Positions 5,528 through 7,689 of a stretch of 7,689 bases of DNA are shown here, in pieces. Each line of letters starts with the position of its first letter. Position 1 is the first letter of the stretch. Origin of the DNA: Candidatus Caldarchaeum sp. (lineage in GTDB: Archaea > Thermoproteota > Nitrososphaeria_A > Caldarchaeales > Caldarchaeaceae); the NCBI GenBank assembly GCA_025054515.1, contig JANWZT010000057.1, forward strand, positions 1 to 7,689, given 5' to 3'. The position numbers were made by a program, and so were the translations under genes. Below the pieces are notes generated by a model, which was given only the letters and a program-made list of their open reading frames with translations, was not told where the DNA came from and did not search any database.

Positions 5528-6474
5528 TGCCGAAGGTTATCCAGTGGGTTGGGGCCAGAGACGCGGACATCGTCTGGCGTTATCCCGTCGACGAAATAGA
5601 ATGGGGAAGCAACCTCATCGTGGAGGAGACACAGGCCGCCGTGTTTTTCCGGGATGGGAAGGCCTACGATGTTTTCAGGGCCGGACGGCACGTGTTGACG
5701 ACCGCGAACCTTCCCCTGTTGACGAAAATTCTTTCGCGGGTTGCGGGCTTTGACAAAGTTCCGTTCAAGGCCACTGTGGTCTTTGTTTCGTTGAAACAGT
5801 TTCAGGGAAAGTTCGGCGCCCAAGGCCAGACCCGTGAGCTGGCGCCGCTGAAGTTCTTCGGCAGCTTCTGGTTCAGGGTCTCCGACCCCAACCTATTCGT
5901 TCAAGAAGTTGTGGGCTCGCAGTCGGCCTACGGCACGGACCAGCTGCAGGAATTCCTGAGAGCCTACTTCAACGAATCACTCATCGACGAACTCAGCCAG
6001 CACGGCATCGTCGATGTCTACGGCAAGCTCGACGAAACCAGCTACCTCGCACGGAACGCGGTCGGACAAGCCTTCGGACGCATCGGACTCGAGTTGATCG
6101 ACGTCAAATTCGAAGGCCTCGACACGACACCCGAATGGCGGGACAGAATCTTCTATTTGAGGCAAGGGGTTTCAGCCGCCGAAGTTCTGAGGATGCAGAC
6201 CATCACCAAGACCGCGGAAGCCCTTTCCCAAAGTCAGGGAGCGGCGGTCGGGGCCGGAATAGCGATCATCCCGCCTCTTTTCCAGCAGCCTCCACAGCAG
6301 CAACCGACCGTGCTGGTGGTCTGCCCCCACTGCGGCGGCCAGAACCAACAGGGCGCCAAATTCTGCTCCAGCTGCGGCAAACCCATGACGCCGCCGCAGG
6401 CCAAATGCCCCAACGGCCACGACGTCCCGCAGGGCTCAAAATTCTGCCCCGAATGCGGAGCAAAACTAAGTTGA
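5527..6474 (+). CDS. SPFH-domain protein with two C-terminal zinc ribbons (YdjI-like)
   Basis: The protein is 315 residues. Residues about 20-220 form an SPFH (band 7) domain of the YdjI/'virion core protein' class: WRYPVDEIEWGSNLIVEETQ at the start, then FRDGKAYDVFRAGRHVLTT (41-59), GSFWFRVSDPNLFV (112-125), and GLELIDVKFEGLDT (187-200), the usual end of the domain. Unlike flotillins and stomatins it has no N-terminal membrane helix, so membrane contact must come through partners. A Gly/Ala and Pro/Gln linker (about 237-261) leads to two zinc ribbons. The first is C266-x2-C269 with C280-x2-C283. The second is C294-x3-H298 with C307-x2-C310, so one cysteine is replaced by histidine. In Bacillus a protein of this kind sits in the ydjFGHI cluster with PspA. 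Likely role: an oligomeric scaffold recruited to the membrane by the zinc-ribbon membrane proteins encoded upstream. Length and architecture are complete. Confidence 0.88.
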   Translation: MPKVIQWVGARDADIVWRYPVDEIEWGSNLIVEETQAAVFFRDGKAYDVFRAGRHVLTTANLPLLTKILSRVAGFDKVPFKATVVFVSLKQFQGKFGAQGQTRELAPLKFFGSFWFRVSDPNLFVQEVVGSQSAYGTDQLQEFLRAYFNESLIDELSQHGIVDVYGKLDETSYLARNAVGQAFGRIGLELIDVKFEGLDTTPEWRDRIFYLRQGVSAAEVLRMQTITKTAEALSQSQGAAVGAGIAIIPPLFQQPPQQQPTVLVVCPHCGGQNQQGAKFCSSCGKPMTPPQAKCPNGHDVPQGSKFCPECGAKLS

Positions 6475-6800
6475 TCGGCTACGGTTCCGGTGCTCTTCTG
6501 GTAATCGTTCTGACCGCTGGGCTGCTGCTGATAGTAGCCGGCTCAGGGTTGGCGAGGCTGGAAATTCAGACTGCGGCGGGCGTGTTGCTGATTCTTTTCG
6601 GTGCCTACACCGTGGGATATTCGTTTTCCGTGAAAGAGAAGGTTTACTATGTTTTGTGGGGTGGAGTAGCCGTTGCCGCGGGGTTGGGCATCGTCGCGTC
6701 GCCGTACATCAACCCGATTCTGGCCTTGGGCGTGGCGCTGGTCTTCATAGCCCTTCTGAGCTTGGTAGCGATGCTGCGGAGGAAACCGGAAAAAGGTTAG
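6453..6800 (+). CDS. Small four-helix membrane protein
   Basis: From the ATG at 6453 this is 115 residues with four hydrophobic helices at about 7-30, 39-59, 63-83 and 86-107, and short charged loops (SVKEKVYY around 59-66 and a basic tail RRKPEKG). The basic N-terminus MRSKTK and basic C-terminus would both lie in the cytoplasm. The start overlaps the SPFH gene by 22 bp. An alternative TTG at 6471 overlaps its stop as TTGA and has a weak GGAG at 6457-6460, giving 109 residues; I cannot decide firmly. The frame stays open far into the SPFH gene, but that part reads as out-of-frame sequence rich in Arg, Ser and Pro and is not coding. I do not recognise a family. Position at the end of the operon suggests a membrane partner of the SPFH complex, a role NfeD-type proteins play for other SPFH proteins; no NfeD signature is visible. 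Confidence 0.75.
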   Translation: MRSKTKLIGYGSGALLVIVLTAGLLLIVAGSGLARLEIQTAAGVLLILFGAYTVGYSFSVKEKVYYVLWGGVAVAAGLGIVASPYINPILALGVALVFIALLSLVAMLRRKPEKG

Positions 6801-6824
6801 TCGTGTCGCCGATGGGTTAGGGAG

Positions 6825-7349
6825 CTACCGCTTTCGCGTCTGTACGTAGATTCCCGCGACCGCGAGCACCAAAATAGCCGGGGCCGTGAGAAGAAGGGGA
6901 AGACCCATCGCCGTCATCGACTGGAAGAGAAGAAGTCCACCGAGGAACACCGTCGCCAAGGCCAGCACTTTATCCGCTAAAATCACCCCTACTATGAAGA
7001 AAGCCAACCCGGCGACCGCCGCCAACCACATCTCCACACCGAAGACGCTTGCCACGGAAAAGCCGAGAAGCCCGACGGCGAGGCCCACTCCCACCTTAAG
7101 GAAAAACAAACCAATCAAACCACCCACAACAAACCCCGCCAAAGCCGCCAACAAAACCAGAACATCCCCGAAATAGGGGCTGAGAAAATCTGCGGCGAAA
7201 ACCGCCGTCACGGCTCCAGCGGCCAAGAAAACGGCCGCCTTCGCGATTTTCCTCCCGGCAAACAGCAACAAGACAGCGAAAACAGCCGTCAACACAGGCA
7301 CAGCATCCGCAAAAGACGAAAAACCGACATCGATCAAATCGAACACCAA
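6825..7349 (-). CDS. Polytopic membrane protein, TMEM198/DUF4203-like
   Basis: The protein is 174 residues and nearly all hydrophobic, with about seven membrane helices (roughly 14-31, 34-56, 61-82, 84-104, 107-124, 127-147 and 151-169) and a basic C-terminal tail QTRKR. Glycine-rich helices such as AGFVVGGLIG (71-80) and GVGLAVGLLG (87-96) recall the DUF4203/TMEM198 family, whose function is not established; the assignment is by resemblance only. The start is uncertain: TTG at 7349 or GTG at 7346, with no Shine-Dalgarno. The nearest good TATA box on this strand (GCTATAAAG, 7414-7422) would give a leader of about 40 bases. It converges with the SPFH operon across 24 bp (6801-6824) with no obvious terminator, and is divergent from the PAC2 gene. 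The Val/Leu/Phe/Gly-rich content explains the strong G/T bias of its coding strand. Confidence 0.72.
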   Translation of the reverse strand: MVFDLIDVGFSSFADAVPVLTAVFAVLLLFAGRKIAKAAVFLAAGAVTAVFAADFLSPYFGDVLVLLAALAGFVVGGLIGLFFLKVGVGLAVGLLGFSVASVFGVEMWLAAVAGLAFFIVGVILADKVLALATVFLGGLLLFQSMTAMGLPLLLTAPAILVLAVAGIYVQTRKR

Positions 7350-7413
7350 TTTGTCGTCTATCTTTTGACTGTTTCGGTCGTTACGGGCGGTATCGGAATA
7401 GATGTGGATGAGA

Positions 7414-7422
7414 CTTTATAGC
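7414..7422. promoter_or_regulatory. Shared TATA element between the PAC2 and membrane-protein genes
   Basis: The plus strand reads CTTTATAGC and the minus strand GCTATAAAG, so the element can be read both ways. TTTATA at 7415-7420 is about 30 bp before the TTG at 7448, fitting a nearly leaderless PAC2 transcript. On the minus strand it would give a leader of roughly 40 bases before 7349. Confidence 0.5.
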
Positions 7423-7447
7423 TTCCCCTCGTCCAGCTTAGAATGGT

Positions 7448-7689
7448 TTGGATAGGCTGAAGCTTTTTGAAAAGCCTACGTTGAAGCAGCCTTTGACTGT
7501 CCTGGGTTTCGGCGGCTGGGCCGACGCGGGCAACGTTTCGACCCTTTCTCTCGCATATTTACGGGAGTCGGAGAACGCCGCGAAGATTGGTTTCATAGAC
7601 GTGAGCGACCTCCTCAACCACACCATTCACCGGCCTTTCGTAACGATTGAAGGCGGGTTCATCAAAGAGCTGGAGATGCCTTCCTTCGA
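7448..7689 (+). CDS. PAC2-family protein (proteasome assembly chaperone-like), N-terminal part
   Basis: I translated this by hand; it runs off the right edge after about 80 codons. It reads MDRLKLFEKPTLKQPLTVLG, then FGGWADAGNVSTLSLAYLRE, and later IGFIDVSDLLNH, HRPFVTIEGG and FIKELEMPSF. The GFxGWxxAGNV motif with following helix, and the RP.V sequence after a D-rich strand, are the marks of PAC2 (PF09754), widespread in archaea and related to eukaryotic proteasome assembly chaperones. The archaeal role is commonly taken to be in proteasome maturation, though it is not proven for most members. An in-frame TAG at 7439-7441 leaves TTG 7448 as the only start before the conserved core; it follows a TATA box by about 30 bp. 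An ATG at 7443 is in another frame and stops after five codons. Confidence 0.85.
   Translation, partial: MDRLKLFEKPTLKQPLTVLGFGGWADAGNVSTLSLAYLRESENAAKIGFIDVSDLLNHTIHRPFVTIEGGFIKELEMPSF

Noticed and set aside
6135..6452. N-terminal extension of the small four-helix membrane protein
   Set aside because: It lies within the SPFH coding region in another frame and has no family-like sequence; hydrophobic coding character begins only after 6453.
6801..6824. A terminator between the convergent SPFH operon and membrane-protein gene
   Set aside because: The 24 bp contain no T-tract or stable hairpin on either strand.

Overview
This window looks like a piece of a thermophilic archaeal chromosome, most likely from the Thermoproteota side (for example Caldarchaeales/'Aigarchaeota' or a relative). 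The lineage is an inference. The grounds are a PAC2-family proteasome-assembly gene, a type III CRISPR accessory RNase (Csx1), A/T-rich TATA boxes about 26-31 bp before several start codons (a leaderless pattern), frequent GTG/TTG starts, and a Tat-exported substrate-binding protein with a Thr/Val-rich stalk.

Layout. The left part (1-2836) lies on the minus strand. In transcription order it holds a CARF-domain protein with a C-terminal winged helix (2836-2078, possibly a Crn1-type ring nuclease), a 283-bp gap, a CARF-HEPN ribonuclease Csx1 (1794-433), and the N-terminal part of a branched-chain-amino-acid-type ABC substrate-binding protein (376 to beyond the left edge). The gap contains, on the plus strand, a strong TATA box, an A-rich leader-like stretch and one CRISPR-repeat-like element (1958-1989) with a 6-bp stem and a TTGAAATG end. 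I read it as a relict or minimal CRISPR locus. No cas10, csm, cmr, cas1 or cas2 is present in the window.

The middle part (2933-6800) is a plus-strand operon of five genes: two tandem paralogous zinc-ribbon membrane proteins, a helical/coiled-coil protein, a soluble SPFH protein with two C-terminal zinc ribbons, and a small four-helix membrane protein. The content resembles the bacterial ydjGHI (PspA-associated) membrane-stress module, but with a duplicated zinc-ribbon component and no PspA in view. Genes are joined by a short gap with a Shine-Dalgarno site, a likely internal promoter, and 1-bp and 22-bp overlaps.

The right part holds a minus-strand polytopic membrane protein (7349-6825, TMEM198/DUF4203-like) and, divergent from it, the start of a PAC2-family gene (7448 to the right edge).

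How they may work together. Csx1 and the CARF/winged-helix protein would form an activation/shut-off pair for cyclic oligoadenylate signalling by a type III complex encoded elsewhere. The zinc-ribbon/SPFH operon probably builds a membrane-associated scaffold. The two modules are divergent across only 96 bp, so a functional link is possible but unproven.
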